Shown: positions 22,560 to 34,840 of the stretch, piece by piece
Numbering within the stretch: position 1 is the stretch's first letter
How the letters are laid out: each line of letters opens with the position of its first letter
DNA from: Phymorhynchus buccinoides
Lineage: Eukaryota > Mollusca > Gastropoda > Neogastropoda > Raphitomidae
Assembly: GCA_017654935.2 (NCBI GenBank)
Contig: CM065697.1
Coordinates: 44,876,313 to 44,940,312, forward strand
Reading direction: 5' to 3'
Length of the DNA stretch: 64,000 bases
Translations under genes and position numbers: made by a program
The notes under the pieces: model-generated
The model's database searches: none
What the model was told of the DNA's origin: nothing
What the model saw: the letters and a program-made list of their open reading frames with translations, nothing else

Positions 22560-23300
22560 TAAGAGACGAGGACAAAAGGAGAGGAGCATAACTTTGATCT
22601 CTTGAGAGCACTCATGCCCGCATACCTGCATATCACTACGGATTTTCCAGTAGGTCCTACGGCATTTGACTATCAACTACGGACACTACGGTCTTTTTGC
22701 TGATAACACTCAATTTCTACGATTTTTGTGTTTGCCGAACTTATTTCGCGTCCTTGTGTGTGTGTTGTGTGTGTGTGTGTGTGTGTGTTGTGGTGTGTGT
22801 GGTGTGTGTGTAGGTGTGTAGTGTAGTGTGTTGTCTGTGGTGTGTGTGGGGGTTAAGTGTGTGTGTTTTCGAATTGCGCGCGTGCGTGCGTTTGTCCCGT
22901 GCGTGCACGGGCGTAAGTATGTTTGGGAAGTTGTTAGAAAAGAGAAGTTGTTTGTCAACACTTAGCCAACAAGTAAAACGGAAGAGAGTGTCCATGACTT
23001 CTAACTTTTTCGGACCCTTTTTCACGTGGTGTTTATTTTCCTTTCTTGTTAGTGCTGATGATTTTGTGTGCTTTCTATTTGTTATTTGTCCTATAAGTGA
23101 CATATTTTGCCACCCCCCCTTGTCACTCAGACAGTTGTGCTGGTTCTATCCCATGACTCAATACCAAATGTCGGAAATTGTCTAAAGCTCTCTCTGATTT
23201 ACTGGTGGGTATTTTTCTTTTTGTTTGTTGCCTGTTGTATTATTTTTTGATTAATATGACTGCTTTCCTATATAGATCAACTTATTATTATCATACTGAT
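22560..23300. other. Non-coding stretch with a TG tract
   Basis: A TG tract lies at 22755-22870 and TGCGTGCGT-like sequence follows. No gene was recognised in the remainder. Confidence 0.5.
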
Positions 23301-23301
23301 C

Positions 23302-23352
23302 CACATTTATATAGAGTACTTCCTTTGCAGGGAGCCTCAAGCGCTTTACATC
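23302..23352 (-). mobile_element. Short retroposon 3'-end-like motif
   Basis: CATTTATATAG...AGCGCTTTACA is shared in style with 41096-41147 and 50848-50897. On the minus strand such sequences usually lie just before a (TTA)n or (TTG)n tail of CR1-like retroposons. Only ATTATTATC precedes this one. Confidence 0.4.
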
Positions 23353-23639
23353 GACATATTAAAACACATAATAAGCTAACATTATACACATTAATCCACG
23401 AAAAAAATAACTACAATCAAATCAAAAATACATAAAAAAAATACATACTTATTTAAGCAAAGCCCTGTTCATAACCACAAAATTTGACACAATATTACAA
23501 TATTATAAGAAAAGAAACAAAATTGCAAGGGAAATCGAAGTTCATGAGTACCGTTATTGCGCCGCAAACCACACAACACTAATAACATTTTATTCGTTAT
23601 GCCCCCTATCCATACCTCTCTGGCTCTCGTTCACAAAAA

Positions 23640-23830
23640 ATGATTTTTGAAAGCGTTTTCGTGTGCAAAAAAAAGGCAGGGAGAATGGACCGGTAAGGCA
23701 GAAAGTAAGTAGATGCCAGTTAGCAAAGGGAAAAGGCAAAGTCAAAGAGAGTTGACAGGATTAGAGGATGTTACAAGCACCAGAATACCAGAATCGGTGG
23801 GGGACCTTATTTATGCAAAAGAAAGACCAC
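23640..23830 (+). repeat. Dispersed repeat, copy 1 (partner 53255-53480)
   Basis: Shared strings include GGCAGGGAGAATGG, AGCAAAGGGAAAAGGCA, GATTAGAGGA, CCAGAATCGGTGGGG and TATTTATGCAAAAGAA. Same orientation as the partner; the type is unknown. Confidence 0.75.
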
Positions 23831-24285
23831 CCTGGTATACCCACGGGAGCACTCACTAATGGACAAGGGATTTCGTCCAAAAGGGAATACAACTTTATCT
23901 TCTGATACTCCATCCTTGGCTTCGCTTTGAATTTAGTTGTTAAATACTGCCCAATGGTGTACTCTCTCGTCAAAAATTGAAACACCAATGACCCCCCTCT
24001 CTGACCCACAAAACTAATTGTCGCAGCGGTAGCTGCAACTTGATTTACTTGATTACAATTCACACAATGGAAAATCTAAACATCCATGATAACAATTTCC
24101 TCTTCTTAGTACTCAGTGAGCACTGCTCTACTATCAATATACTGCCTGTCCTTTTGGGTTTTTCTTCTTTTTACAATTGCTAAAATATGTAGATTTAATT
24201 GTAATGAATTCCATTCCCTACTAGCTGTCTTATCGATTAAATAGCGAATTCCCGAGTTGTACTGGCAAAAAGCCAGTAGATAATC
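23831..24285. other. Non-coding stretch, no feature seen
   Basis: No family pattern was recognised on either strand. Confidence 0.4.
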
Positions 24286-24289
24286 GGAC

Positions 24290-24520
24290 ATCCTGATTTG
24301 TAACTAGTAGGATTTCGAAATCGTTACGGATTCCGATTTCTACTGGCTGTTAGTCAGAAAATCGGAATTCCGATTGTACTAGTAGAAACGGGCAATTACG
24401 ATTTTGTACTAGAAAAAAAGCCAGTAAAAAAATTAAGAATTCGATTGTTGTACTAGTAGGAAATCGGAATTTACGATTTTGTATAGTAGGATGCCGAATC
24501 GTACGGATTCCGATTCTTCT
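24290..24520. repeat. Second array of palindromic GGAATTCC/ACTAGTA units
   Basis: Repeats AAATCGGAATTCCGATT and GTACTAGTAG variants as at 22340-22555. The arrays are about 1.9 kb apart. Confidence 0.85.
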
Positions 24521-24524
24521 ACTG

Positions 24525-24950
24525 TGCAAATACGTCACAGTCTCACTACTCCCTCTACCCACCTTCAATCAACGAAATTGAACCAAGGCACTTCAAAAAC
24601 ATTGGACTTTTTTGTTTCTTCCCCTCATTACTTAGTTGAAAAAAATGAATCCGAAAAAAAGTATATACAGCCAGAATCAGCGTCTGTATAAGAAAACTCC
24701 ACGCTTAACAATGAAGTAAAACAAATTTCACTGCCAAAAACTCGTATTTCTTATCTATGATCAAAACTAGGATATAAGAAACTCGCTTATAAGAAAACTC
24801 GGTTCTATAATCAAGCAAATTGGTTCGCCCATCCGGCCAATGGAAATTGGGATATAAGAAAATTATTTCAGACAAGAGAGTTGGTTTTGCAGTTCATTTT
24901 CTTAATAAGCGAGTTCTATTTACTTATATAAGCGAATACCATTGACAATC
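24525..24950. repeat. Degraded TTATAAGAAAACTCGGTT-type element ends
   Basis: Several TATAAGAAAACTC and GGATATAAGAAA words occur between 24680 and 24940, matching the ends of arm L3/R3 elements. A 40 bp relative of arm R2 lies at 24528-24570. Confidence 0.65.
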
Positions 24951-24956
24951 ATTTTC

Positions 24957-25175
24957 TTAAAGACCCCCCCAGATCATGAGTCCAAAAATCACGGGTTTCC
25001 ACATGTTCCTTCTTTTATAAGCTGGTACAAATCTCCGTTTTTGACCGAGTTGACTCCCATACGAAGCCCCCAATTGAAAACGAAACATTTTAAAAGAGCA
25101 GCCTCCATTTGAACGTTGGGGGATATATTTGCATGGTGGGCACAGCCACCCAGAAAAAAAAAAGGGATTTAATGT
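24957..25175 (-). mobile_element. GACCCACC-ended MITE, copy 3 (reversed)
   Basis: The reverse complement matches the other copies through TTGAAAACGA..., AGAGCAGCCTCCATTTGAA, AATCACGGGTTTCCAC and the AGATCATGAG end. TTAA stands at the 24957 side. Confidence 0.78.
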
Positions 25176-25489
25176 GTTGGTCGTCAGTGTGTCTTTTTTA
25201 AAAGTGAGTTGGACCTGAACCAAAAGGATGTTCCGAGAAAATTGAATTTGTTCCAAAAGGGAAAAGTTGACCTCAAAACCAGTTGTGTCACAGACATTCT
25301 AAACAGTCAACAGGCACTTGATTACAAGGACTAAAATTGAGTTGCTTTTGTTCCTTTATTTCAATACTTTTCCTTCAGTATTCTGTGGCAAAATAAATGT
25401 TGAGCAGAAGAAAAAAACGAGTACTTTTGTGTTGGCTGGTAGAGAGACTGTCCATCCTCTACATTTTCAGCAGCAATGCGCAGGAGGAG
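25176..25489. other. Non-coding stretch, no feature seen
   Basis: No repeat partner or gene pattern was recognised. Confidence 0.4.
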
Positions 25490-26540
25490 GAAAAGGCAAG
25501 CTCATTTCTTAAGAAGATAAATACAAATAACTGAATATGTGAAGAATATCCCATAAACAAAGCAAATGATCGTTGACAAGCTGCATAGGTGAGACAGTAA
25601 ATGGGTAATAATTCAGTACAAGAAAAGAGTTGAAGGGTAAGCATTTGATAACAGTATAAAAAGAGAAAAAAGGCTTTCTTAGCTAAGTGTTGTAGCACCT
25701 TTAAATCTTCTTCTTAGTAGAATATTTTGATTCTTATGATGGCAAGACATGCATCAAATTAGGAAAAAGGAATTTCTCTTGTTTTGTTTTCTTGTCTTTC
25801 TTTTTTTCTTCTTTTTTTCTTATCTCTTTTCACCCCAATTCAAATTTGTTTATAAGGGAAAAAACTTCAAAATGTTTTCTTATATTTGAGTGTCGGATAT
25901 AAGAAAACCAGGATAATGGTAACATAAGGCAAAACATTCATCTCCCTTCGACTTTCTTGTAACCGTGTTTTGCTGTACTTTGATTTTATGCTGTAAAAAC
26001 ATGATGGTCACAGCAGGTTCCTTATTGCTCCAGTGGCATGGTTACAAAAAGCAAATATACAATATCGTCTTCCACTGGTAAAATAAGATATCACTATTCC
26101 AAATTAGAAATTGATTAAAAACAAGAAAACAGGAATTCTACATTGTAAACAAATATGTTACCCTCCACACATCACCAAATCATTCATCTGCTCTCCGCTA
26201 TTCTGGCACTCTATTCATGCACAGCTCACACCATGTCTGCCTTACTTTGTTTTTTAATTTTCTGTTTCTGTTCTTCTTTTTTCCTCCATTTGTTTTGTTA
26301 GTCTTTCCTTTTTTCATGCACCAAATTATGTAAAAAGCATTTTTTCTTCGTTTTATGTTTCATGTGTGTCTTTTAATTCTATTTTTTCTTCTTTTTTGCT
26401 TTTATTATGTTCCCCTTTTCCCCCATTCAACTCGGTTATAGAAAAAAAAAAATCAAAAGGTTCTGCTTTTATCGAGTTGGGATATACGAAAACAAAATAA
26501 TATCTCCCTTCGATTTTCTTATAACCGGGTTTTGCGTAGC
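25490..26540 (-). repeat. Arm R3 of large inverted repeat (partner 19285-20225)
   Basis: It ends TTTCTTATAACCGGGTTTTG at 26535, the mirror of the L3 start, with a second inward end-like motif GTAACCGTGTTTTGCTGTA near 25962-25977. It abuts arm R1 directly, whereas the matching L1 and L3 are 2.4 kb apart. Confidence 0.82.
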
Positions 26541-26544
26541 ATCA

Positions 26545-27207
26545 TGAAAATGCGATGTTTTATTGCAGAGCATGGGATAATCTATTATCAGGCATAATGT
26601 CTGTTATGGCATAATTTCCAGTTAGGCAAAAGTCCGCGTGAGCATGGTGACCTGGCATAATGTTCCGTAGCCAAAGTGTCTGTAGCAAAATGTCTGCAGG
26701 CCAAACGTTCTGGTTCACGGTGCTGCGTTCGCGGGCGGGTGGTTGTGTGTGGTGTGTGTGTGTGTGTGTGTGTTCTGTGTGTGTGTGTGTGGAGTGCTGC
26801 GTGTGGGCGTGGGAGTATGGCCGTGGTGCGTGCATGCAAATTGCGATGGGGCATGCATGAATAGATGCAAAGGCGATTCTGAAGTTAGAGCTTGTACAAT
26901 ATATGCTTTTAAAGCTAGTTTGTTCATTTTGGGCACAGGACAAACCCTATACCATGTATAATAAACCCAATCACATTCTGGACCGCAAAAAATCTGAGGA
27001 AGGGTTAGTAGGTAGCCTAGGATGGGTTTATCATCTAATATTTTACGTGAGCTTTTGACTTTGAAAAACCCGTTCTCATAGGATAGATAACAAAAAATAC
27101 CATCAAAACTTCACTATATCCGGAAACAACCGTTTATAAGCCGAAAAAACATGTAGAGTACAAGGAAAGCCTTGCTACCCCTGCACTCGACCTACTATAA
27201 GCGGGGA
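26545..27207 (-). repeat. Arm R1 of large inverted repeat (partner 16368-16900)
   Basis: It contains the TG tract (26743-26795) and TGGCATAATG-type array that mirror the CA tract and GGACATTATGCC array in L1. It ends CTACTATAAGCGGGGATGG. Confidence 0.85.
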
Positions 27208-27215
27208 TGGTTCCT

Positions 27216-27796
27216 TTGTACCGTAATGACGGATGAGTTTTGCTTTTTTTTGCAAGAAGAACACAGAAACACGTCGAATCCACCAGGAAAAGAAAGCTCT
27301 TTTCAGGATCAGAAACACTCACATTTGCTCTGGTTCACCTAGAAATCAAACCGTCAGAGAACGGCAGATTCCTCCTTGGTGGAGTTGCTGAGAGAGAAGC
27401 CATATTGTTGACACCGAGTGGTTTGAAGATTTTTCTCTTCTGGTAGTGCAGTAAAATAAAAGTTGGGGAGCTCTGTCTACTTGTGTGCGTGAGCGAAACT
27501 TCTTTTGGTAAACTAATAAAAAGGCTTATATTGTGGAAAATTTCGTGATATGTTTAAAGACTTCAGTGCCGGCCATTAAAAAAAAGAGAATGCACTGTCC
27601 CTTCTCTTTCACTGACAGAATTCTACGACTTAAAGCAAATCCGCCAATGGGGTGGGGGTCGCCGATTTGACGGTTTGATTTTATAGGAACCCAGAGCAAC
27701 GTGATGTTCGCGACTCTATTTGTGAAGGGGTTTTCTGGTGATCTCGTACGTGGTTGTTTCTTGCAAAATCTCATTACGTCCAGGTTGCCCCCTTTA
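27216..27796 (+). mobile_element. Long-TIR MITE (GGTGGACCCTGACGG family), copy 2
   Basis: Arms share CAAGAAGAACACAGAAACACG, TTTGCTCTGGTTCACCTAG, AAACCGTCAGAGAACGGC and CCTCCTTGGTGGAG, mirrored at 27640-27790. The outer end lies directly against inverted-repeat arm R1, so its left boundary is approximate. Confidence 0.8.
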
Positions 27797-27799
27797 AAA

Positions 27800-28317
27800 G
27801 ATGATCTAATCAAAGAGTTAATCAGGGCAGTTTACCATGACAATAACTGCTTCTGAATAGAGAAGTGGACAATTTCAATGTTGTGATTGCTGATCATCCG
27901 TACAGCCAGCCTGGATCGAGCAATTCTTATATCGTAAAGCAGAGTAACACATTATGGAGTAAGGGTGGCTTTGGCAAAGACCTTTTTAAAGGTTGTGTGA
28001 ATCAGATCATGAAAATGGTTGAAAAACAATTGCTTCTGTCTTGTAGTTAAGGTCAAAGAAAAATGGGTTACATTTTATGGGCCACCACCAGTGTATCTCT
28101 ATACCGACTGCAAAGAAATAAACACACTTACAGTCACAATCTGCTATGAAAAAAACTAAGAACACCTCTTTCTCATGAAAAGCTTTCAATTTATTTTTTT
28201 CCCTTAGCTGCCACAAGATGTTCTGCATCCAGTGAAAGTTTCGCCATAATGGTGTGTTTCACTATAATCAGAATGTTCTTATAACCCATCTTCTACTATC
28301 CAGATGTTTCCCGCGCA
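27800..28317. other. Non-coding stretch
   Basis: TTTCACTATAATCAGAATG and TTCTTATAACCCATCTTCTA near 28256-28298 resemble the ACTATAA/TTATAACC words of arms L1 and L2. No gene is seen. Confidence 0.45.
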
Positions 28318-28556
28318 AGTTTGTGGTTGGAATTACAACTGGCTAAAGACTCCCGGGATCATCCCAACCCAGCGGGAAGCAATCGTTGGCAACACTATGA
28401 TACAAAAGCATCAGCTCTTACGGGTCGAGAACATTACGTGTCCCCCGTGTAGCGGTTTGATTCTACCCCGCCCACTTCCCCCTTCTCTTCTACCCCCTTT
28501 TTTCCTTCTTCCATATTCCCTGGTGGGCAGCCACACTCGTGTATTGGGAATGTTTG
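28318..28556 (-). mobile_element. ACA-tailed retroposon-like repeat, reversed copy
   Basis: The reverse complement shares CACACTCCG-like, ACCCGCCA, CATAGTGTTG and GGGATGATCCCGGGAGTCTT strings with copies at 1, 49690 and 56748. A C/T-rich insertion (28465-28520) replaces the central GTAATCAAAAACGGCC segment. Confidence 0.65.
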
Positions 28557-28559
28557 TAA

Positions 28560-28743
28560 CTTAATAACAAACCACTGGACGGCACAGGACATTCAACTTT
28601 GATTAATTTCAGAGTGGAATTCTTAAATCAGCTTTCTACCAAAGCGGTAGTGTACTGTAGAATGGGTGGGCCAATGTCAATAATAATTTAGAGAAAGAAA
28701 GGGGTACCAACTTGAATAATTTGAACTTGAACAACCACACACA

Positions 28744-28774
<31 letters not shown>

Positions 28775-29600
28775 CACAACTTTAATACTCCTTAAACGTT
28801 TTTTCAGAAAATCCCTTTGCACATAAGCGGTTGGGTATTTTTCTTGAGTTACTAATTAATTGTTGGTGTAAACTGTGTTATTATATTTTCCGTTGTAGCC
28901 ATTTAGAAAGTAAGACACACTTGTTAAATTCGTCATGTTACATAAGTCAGTTTGAAATGGTACTGTATGTCCTACCCGTCTCCTCCCATCTATAATCTGT
29001 TAATAATTTTATATATTGCACTCGGTTGAGATTCCTGTATGAATAGATGTTGGTTAGATTTGTTGAATAGATGTGTAGGGAAAACACATACATCTATATA
29101 CCTTCCACCTCACGCACTCACACACACTTCACGTAAGTAGCTATCTGATATAGGCTTAATTAATTGCACACACAGACACTTTTTTTGGTGTTTTTTGTCT
29201 GTTTTTTGGTTGTGCATAATATCACCCATGCGGCTGTGCAACAGACGTTAACTAAAGAACCGAAACATCACAAACAACAAACACCAACACCACAACCCAC
29301 CACCCACCACCACCACCACCAAAAGGTGCACTGAGTGTAGAAGACAGCAAGTGCCAAACATAACAATATAGCCAAAGGGAAGTGTATGAGGTGACTCAAA
29401 AAACAGGGCATGGTGAGAGAGAAGTGTCAATGAAACGTGTATACTAACAATACAGCGCTTGTTACATGAGCCAAGAGCTAGGTCACTGAGCACAGAGGGT
29501 CATCATACAGCACCAGTATTTTAGCATTGACCCCGATGGCCATGCTGCAGCCGCGTCTCATTTACAAATAAGCAACAACCGGTGTTCGGGGATAGAGGTG
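28560..29600. other. Non-coding stretch with short simple repeats
   Basis: A CA tract lies at 28735-28781 and ACCACC triplets near 29290-29322. No gene was recognised. Confidence 0.5.
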
Positions 29601-30010
29601 AGTGTGTATAATATCATGTTGATGTGTTTGTGCGTGTTGTGTGTGGGCTACTTATTGTGTGTGTGTGTGTGTGTGTGTGCGTGCTAGAGTGGCTGTGGGT
29701 GCTGTGGTGTGTGTGTGCATGCATGTTGCGAGCAGGTGGGTCAGTGTGTGACTCTTCTCGTTGTGTGCGGTGCCGCGACTATCGCGTGCGCGAGCGATGG
29801 CGCGCGGGCGCCGCGGTTGTGGGGTGTGTGACGTCGTGCGTTGTGCGTGTAACGTGGACATTGCGTAGTCAGAGTTATGGTTTGGGTGCGCTGTCTGTCT
29901 GTAAGTTCGGACCTTCTACTCTTTGTGCTTGTGAGACGTAGTGCGAGTTTTGTTAGTGTTGTTAGTGTAGTAGTGTGTGTGTGGTGCGTGCCATGTGTGT
30001 GTGTGGGCTG
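29600..30010. repeat. TG-rich and locally GC-rich low-complexity stretch
   Basis: TG runs flank a CG-rich core (about 29760-29840, CGCGTGCGCGAGCGATGGCG). The 105-residue frame through it has no recognisable domain. Confidence 0.6.
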
Positions 30011-31777
30011 AATGTCGTGTAAATGAAGGCTTTATACTACACCTTGCTGACACGAAAATGCGCACGATAATTTAGGGAAGAACTGCCCGACGCTCCCTCC
30101 CTGGTGATGAACCAGGAGCAGAAATTTTCCTGTTTCTGTAAGACTAGTTCTAGACATGGCTAAGGGCGATAATCTTTTTAAGTCCAGTGGGCTTCGAATC
30201 TGGTCAAGGAGGACAGAAGAGGTGACAGGTGCTATTAACTTAACATTTTTTAATAGTTTGCGTCAGTATTGGACTTTTGTTTTGTCAAATATGTGCAGAT
30301 CAATATCAAAAGCCACGTTTTAATTTTTTCTTTTTTTTTTTTTTTGTTTTTTTTTTCCCACGGCTGCGCTTCTCCTTTTGATTTTTTTTGGTCCCCGGCT
30401 ACTGGTGAAAAGGGGGTTTTAAGCTGCAATTTACTTACTTTTTAATTCTTTACAAAGTAATTAACTAATCGGTTCTTACAAGAGCGTATGTCTTAGCTCT
30501 TTTAACAAAAATGATGTTCACAGCATCTAAGCCCTCAACTATTTCTTCTACAAAATGTGTCAATTTTACACGAGACTTAAAAACAATATCTAAATGCTAG
30601 CAAGAGGTCTTTCTATATGCAGTGAGCAGGCGCTAGTAACACCTCATTCTTATATGACCCTCAATTTTGGAAGCATGAGATGAGTTTGGCAACCAAGGCC
30701 AGTCTAAATGACCTTTACAATCTAGCTTTGTACGCTTCTAATTAACCATATAATCTTCGGAGCAACTAAAGAAAATAGAATCTAGATCTATACAATGAGA
30801 ATTAGCAAGAAATAGAAGCACTTTTGTATCTTGATCCCAAAGCTCGCTTACTGATAACTTTGGGAAATTTAAAGCTCTTTTCTGCCTTTGTTTCAATACC
30901 ATAATATATATGTTGATTCCAAGTAGTTGTTTGTATGAAACTTAAAACACCCCAGAAACTTCACACTTCTGCGTAATAATTAAATGGACAGGGCCATCTT
31001 AATAGTACAAAAAAAACTGCGCAGGGGTTTTTTGTACTATATTTGTGGTTTTTATAATGCTAAATCTTAGACCACTTTTCCCTGCATAAACATATGTATT
31101 TCATCTAATTACCATTTATATATATTGTTGGGCTATCATTCAAGGATTCACGTGAGTGGAGATATGCGCTTCATCGTTTAGCTCATCTCCCATATGCAGA
31201 TAAGTCGCATCACTGAGCTTGTTAAGCTTGTCGTTCGTACATAGATTATGGGAGGTCTGTATCAATATATTAAAACAAAATAGGTGAAATACATGAACCT
31301 TTGGGGAATACAGAACCTATCTGAAAGTTCTCTGTGGTTTCGAGTTACGTACTTCCAACTCCCACTTGTCATAAATCCAGTGATAAAAAACAATTCTTAT
31401 AGTATATACATATGACCTGTTTATATTGTGATTTTTGAGGTTTTGTAATAACGATTAGGCCAGACTTCGCGGATCCTAAGCTTTTTCACATCAAAGAAGA
31501 GAAGGTTGAAAGAATATTTTTCGCCTTCCCAAACTGTCAATTTTGTCGTCAGGAGTTTTTACCAGTGTGTTCTGTAGTAGACGCTTTCAGGAAACCAAGA
31601 GCTTCAACTCGTCAGGCTGTCAGAAACAATTCACAGATGCGAATTAATCTATAATATCGATTTTTTTCCATACGGTTGCCTTACATGAGACGTTTTCAAA
31701 GAGACGCGATGTATAGCTGTTTTGAGTCACTAGGTTTTCATGCCTATGCAGAGGGAATAACAATGAAGTTTCCAATA
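30011..31777. other. A/T-rich stretch, no gene called
   Basis: About 1.8 kb without a repeat partner in this window. A short frame near 30076-30150 (LPDAPSLVMNQEQKFSC) precedes a GTAAGA donor-like word, but a stop lies just upstream and no acceptor tract is convincing. Confidence 0.4.
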
Positions 31778-32329
31778 CTGGTGTGTGTGTGTTGTGTGTG
31801 TGTGGTTGTGTGTGGGGGGTGTGCGTGTGGTGTGTGTTGTGTGTGTGTGTGTGTGTTGGGTGAATATATCTAACTGCATGGCTGTTCGTTTATCAGCACC
31901 CTGTATTGTTGCTTTGCCTTGGATATAGTGCTCGCATTGAGACCCTATGATTGAAGTCGTTCTTAACTCAATATTATGATCTCGTCTTTTAAAAGAAAAG
32001 TAAGGTGTGTAGGAACTACCAAAATGGAATTTAAGATGTATGCACTGTTGTCCTTTAATCGTATATATAGTGTATGACTTTACATTTAAGACTGCTCTTA
32101 ATGTGAAGTATATATTATATGATTTTAGATTTAATGTATGCCTTATATTAGTAGTAATTAAACTTGTGTGTGCAAAAATAGTTGGAGTGTTTGCTGGGCA
32201 ATGCCACGATCCCAGAGTATCAAGAAAACTGTCAACCTCTGTGGGTGCAATATGGTGACGTATTACTTCTTTTTGATTGTTTTTTTAAACCCATTTAATA
32301 CTAATATAGCCAAAGTGCCTGCTGGTTTC
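31778..32329. other. TG microsatellite then A/T-rich sequence
   Basis: An interrupted TG tract occupies 31778-31860. The remainder holds no recognised feature. Confidence 0.6.
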
Positions 32330-34410
32330 GGGTCTCTGGGGGCATACGCAGATTGAATGAACACAATGTTCTTCTGCATGTGTTATAGGCGTCTGGAAAG
32401 TGCACGCGGTTTCTGGCCCCGTGGCCTTGTGGGCATTAAGCTCAGATTGAACGCAACATGTTTTTCTTCTGCGAATGGTTATAGGCGCTGGAAAGTGCCG
32501 CGGGGTGTGGGCATTACGCATGATTGAACGCACAAATGCTTTTTCTGCATGGTATAGGCGCTGGAAAGTCGCACACGGGGTGTCATTGTGGGAATTACGC
32601 ATGATGATGCAACATGTTTTTCGCAATGGGGCCTATAGGCGTGGAAAGTGACACGAGCGTGGTAGGGCACTTACGCATGATTGAATGCACAAAAAAAAAT
32701 GTTTGTATGCATGGGTATATAGCGCTGGGAAAAGGCCGTGCCCACGGCCGGTTCGTGGGCATTACGCTCTTCATGAATTGACATGCACGCATGTTTTTAT
32801 GCACGGTTATAGGCGCTGGAAAGTGCACACGGGGTGTGGGCGCGTGTTGCGAATTACCGCATGACTGAATGCACACAATGTTTCTTCTGCATGGCATAGG
32901 CGCTGAAAGTCGCCACGGGGTTCCTGGGATTACGGCCATGACTGAATGCACGCAATGTTTTTCTGCATGGTATAGGCCGATGGAAAGTGCCGTCGGTGGT
33001 GTTCGTGGGCATAAGCATGACGACATGCACACATGTCCTCTTTCCGCATGGTTTATAGGCACTGGAAAGTTGGACAAGGTCGCGTACCTGTGGGATTTTC
33101 CGCGCCATGATGACTGCATCACCTGTTTTTTTCTCATGGTTATAGGCGCGGGAAAGTGCAGCGGGGTCGTGCATTACGCGAGATTGAAGCGCTCACCATG
33201 TTTTTCTTCATGGTTATAGGCGATGGAAAATTTGCACGGGGTCGGCCGGGCATTACGCATTGATTGATTGAACGCATGTTTTTCTGCATGGTTATTAGGG
33301 CGCTGGAAAGTGCCGCCCGCTGGGTTGTGGGCTATACCGCATGATTGATATGCACACACTGTTTTCTGCCATGGTTATAGGCGCTGGAAAGATGACACGG
33401 GGTTTGTGGGCCATATACGCATGATTGAATGCACGCATGGTTTTTCTGCCACGGTTATAGGAGCTGGAAAGTTCTTGCCTCGGGGCCCCTTTCCTTTCGT
33501 GGGCATTTACGACTTCATGAGATATGCACACATCGTTTTCCTCGCATGGTTATCAGGCGCTGGAAAGGGCCACGCGGCGTTTTGTGGGGCATTACGCCAT
33601 GGATTGACAATGCACACATGCTCTTTTCATGCATGGTATAGGTGCTGGAAAAGTGCCAACGGGTGTGTGGGCATTACGAATGACTGAAGACACATGTGTT
33701 TTTCATGCGATGGTTATAGCAGCTGCGAATGGAAAGTGACACGGGTCGCTTCTCCCCCCCCAGCGCTTTTTTTAATATTCCGGTCGTTCATTTCCTCGTG
33801 GTGCATTCATCACTTTCATTATCGGCGAGATTGAGAATGCACACACCGGTTTTTCTGCTATGGTTATAGGGCTGGAGGAAAAGGGCCACGGGGTACCCCT
33901 CTTCTCCCCAGTGGCATTACGCCTTATGATTGAATGGCACGAATGTTTTTCTTTTGCATGGTTATAGGCGCGGAAAGTGCCACGGCGGCGCTACCATGGG
34001 CATCACGCATGAGTGAATGCACGCATGTTTTTCTGCATGGTTATAGGCGCTGGAAAGTGTCCGCAGGGGTCCTGTTTTTAAGGTAGTTGGAGACAAAACT
34101 CTCGCTCATGTGTCGGTCAGTGTTCTACGATTGTATTCACCCGTTTTATGCATGGTTATAGGCGATTGGAGGAACAGTTGCACGGGGCGTGGGCGGCATA
34201 CGCATCGACATATTATGCTCACATGTTTTATGCATGGTGTATAGGCGCCGAAGTGCACAGTGGGTGTGGACATTGTGGACATTAGGCGAAGCAGGGGTTA
34301 AAAAGCCGAGGGGCGCGGTTAGAATGCCCCATGCCATATCGAGCACACATGTTTTTCTGCCTCGGTTATCGGGCGCTTGGAAAGTAGCGCGAGGAGTGTT
34401 CCTAAGGTAT
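32330..34410 (+). repeat. ~74 bp satellite-like array, about 27 units
   Basis: The consensus contains GCATTACGCATGATTGAATG, then CACACATGTTTTTCTGCATG, then GTTATAGGCGCTGGAAAGTG and CCACGGGGTGTGG. Units are full of single-base indels. Unrelated inserts interrupt the array near 33765-33835, 34075-34135 and 34285-34340. The frames of up to 180 residues on either strand are by-products. Confidence 0.95.
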
Positions 34411-34840
34411 TGGATCGGCAATCTAAGTCCGTCTGTGCTCATGTGCCTCGTCATGCGGTCTTTGTCACGAGTCCTGGCAGGCTTCGCTTTTTAGCTGTCA
34501 CAATGCATGTCTCTAAGTTTTGATGATCATCTCAGTTGGTGCGTGCTTAATTTTCCGCCATGCAATATTTTAACTTCGCTGAATGATTATAACAAAGATG
34601 TTCGAGTTCTAAGACTGACCTACCTATAATTAATGCGGCACTTAAAACAGTTACAGAAGACCGGTTGTTTCTAGCAACACTTTCAATCAAGAAATAATGT
34701 AGACCTGATGTTTCTTTAGGACTTATGAAGAGGAGTCTAATGCCAAATACGCAACAGTCAGCGTTCGTTAACACTACCAATAGTTGGTCTTGGAAAAACT
34801 TCCTCAACACTAGCTGTTAAATTCGGCCTATCTTGTCCTC
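34411..34840. other. Non-coding stretch, no feature seen
   Basis: No repeat partner or gene pattern was recognised. Confidence 0.4.

Noticed and set aside
30076..30150. Short exon-like frame ending at GTAAGA
   Set aside because: A stop lies immediately upstream, no convincing acceptor tract and no recognised homologue.
32595..33137. 180-residue minus-strand frame
   Set aside because: It crosses the 74 bp array and changes frame relation from unit to unit, so it is a repeat by-product.
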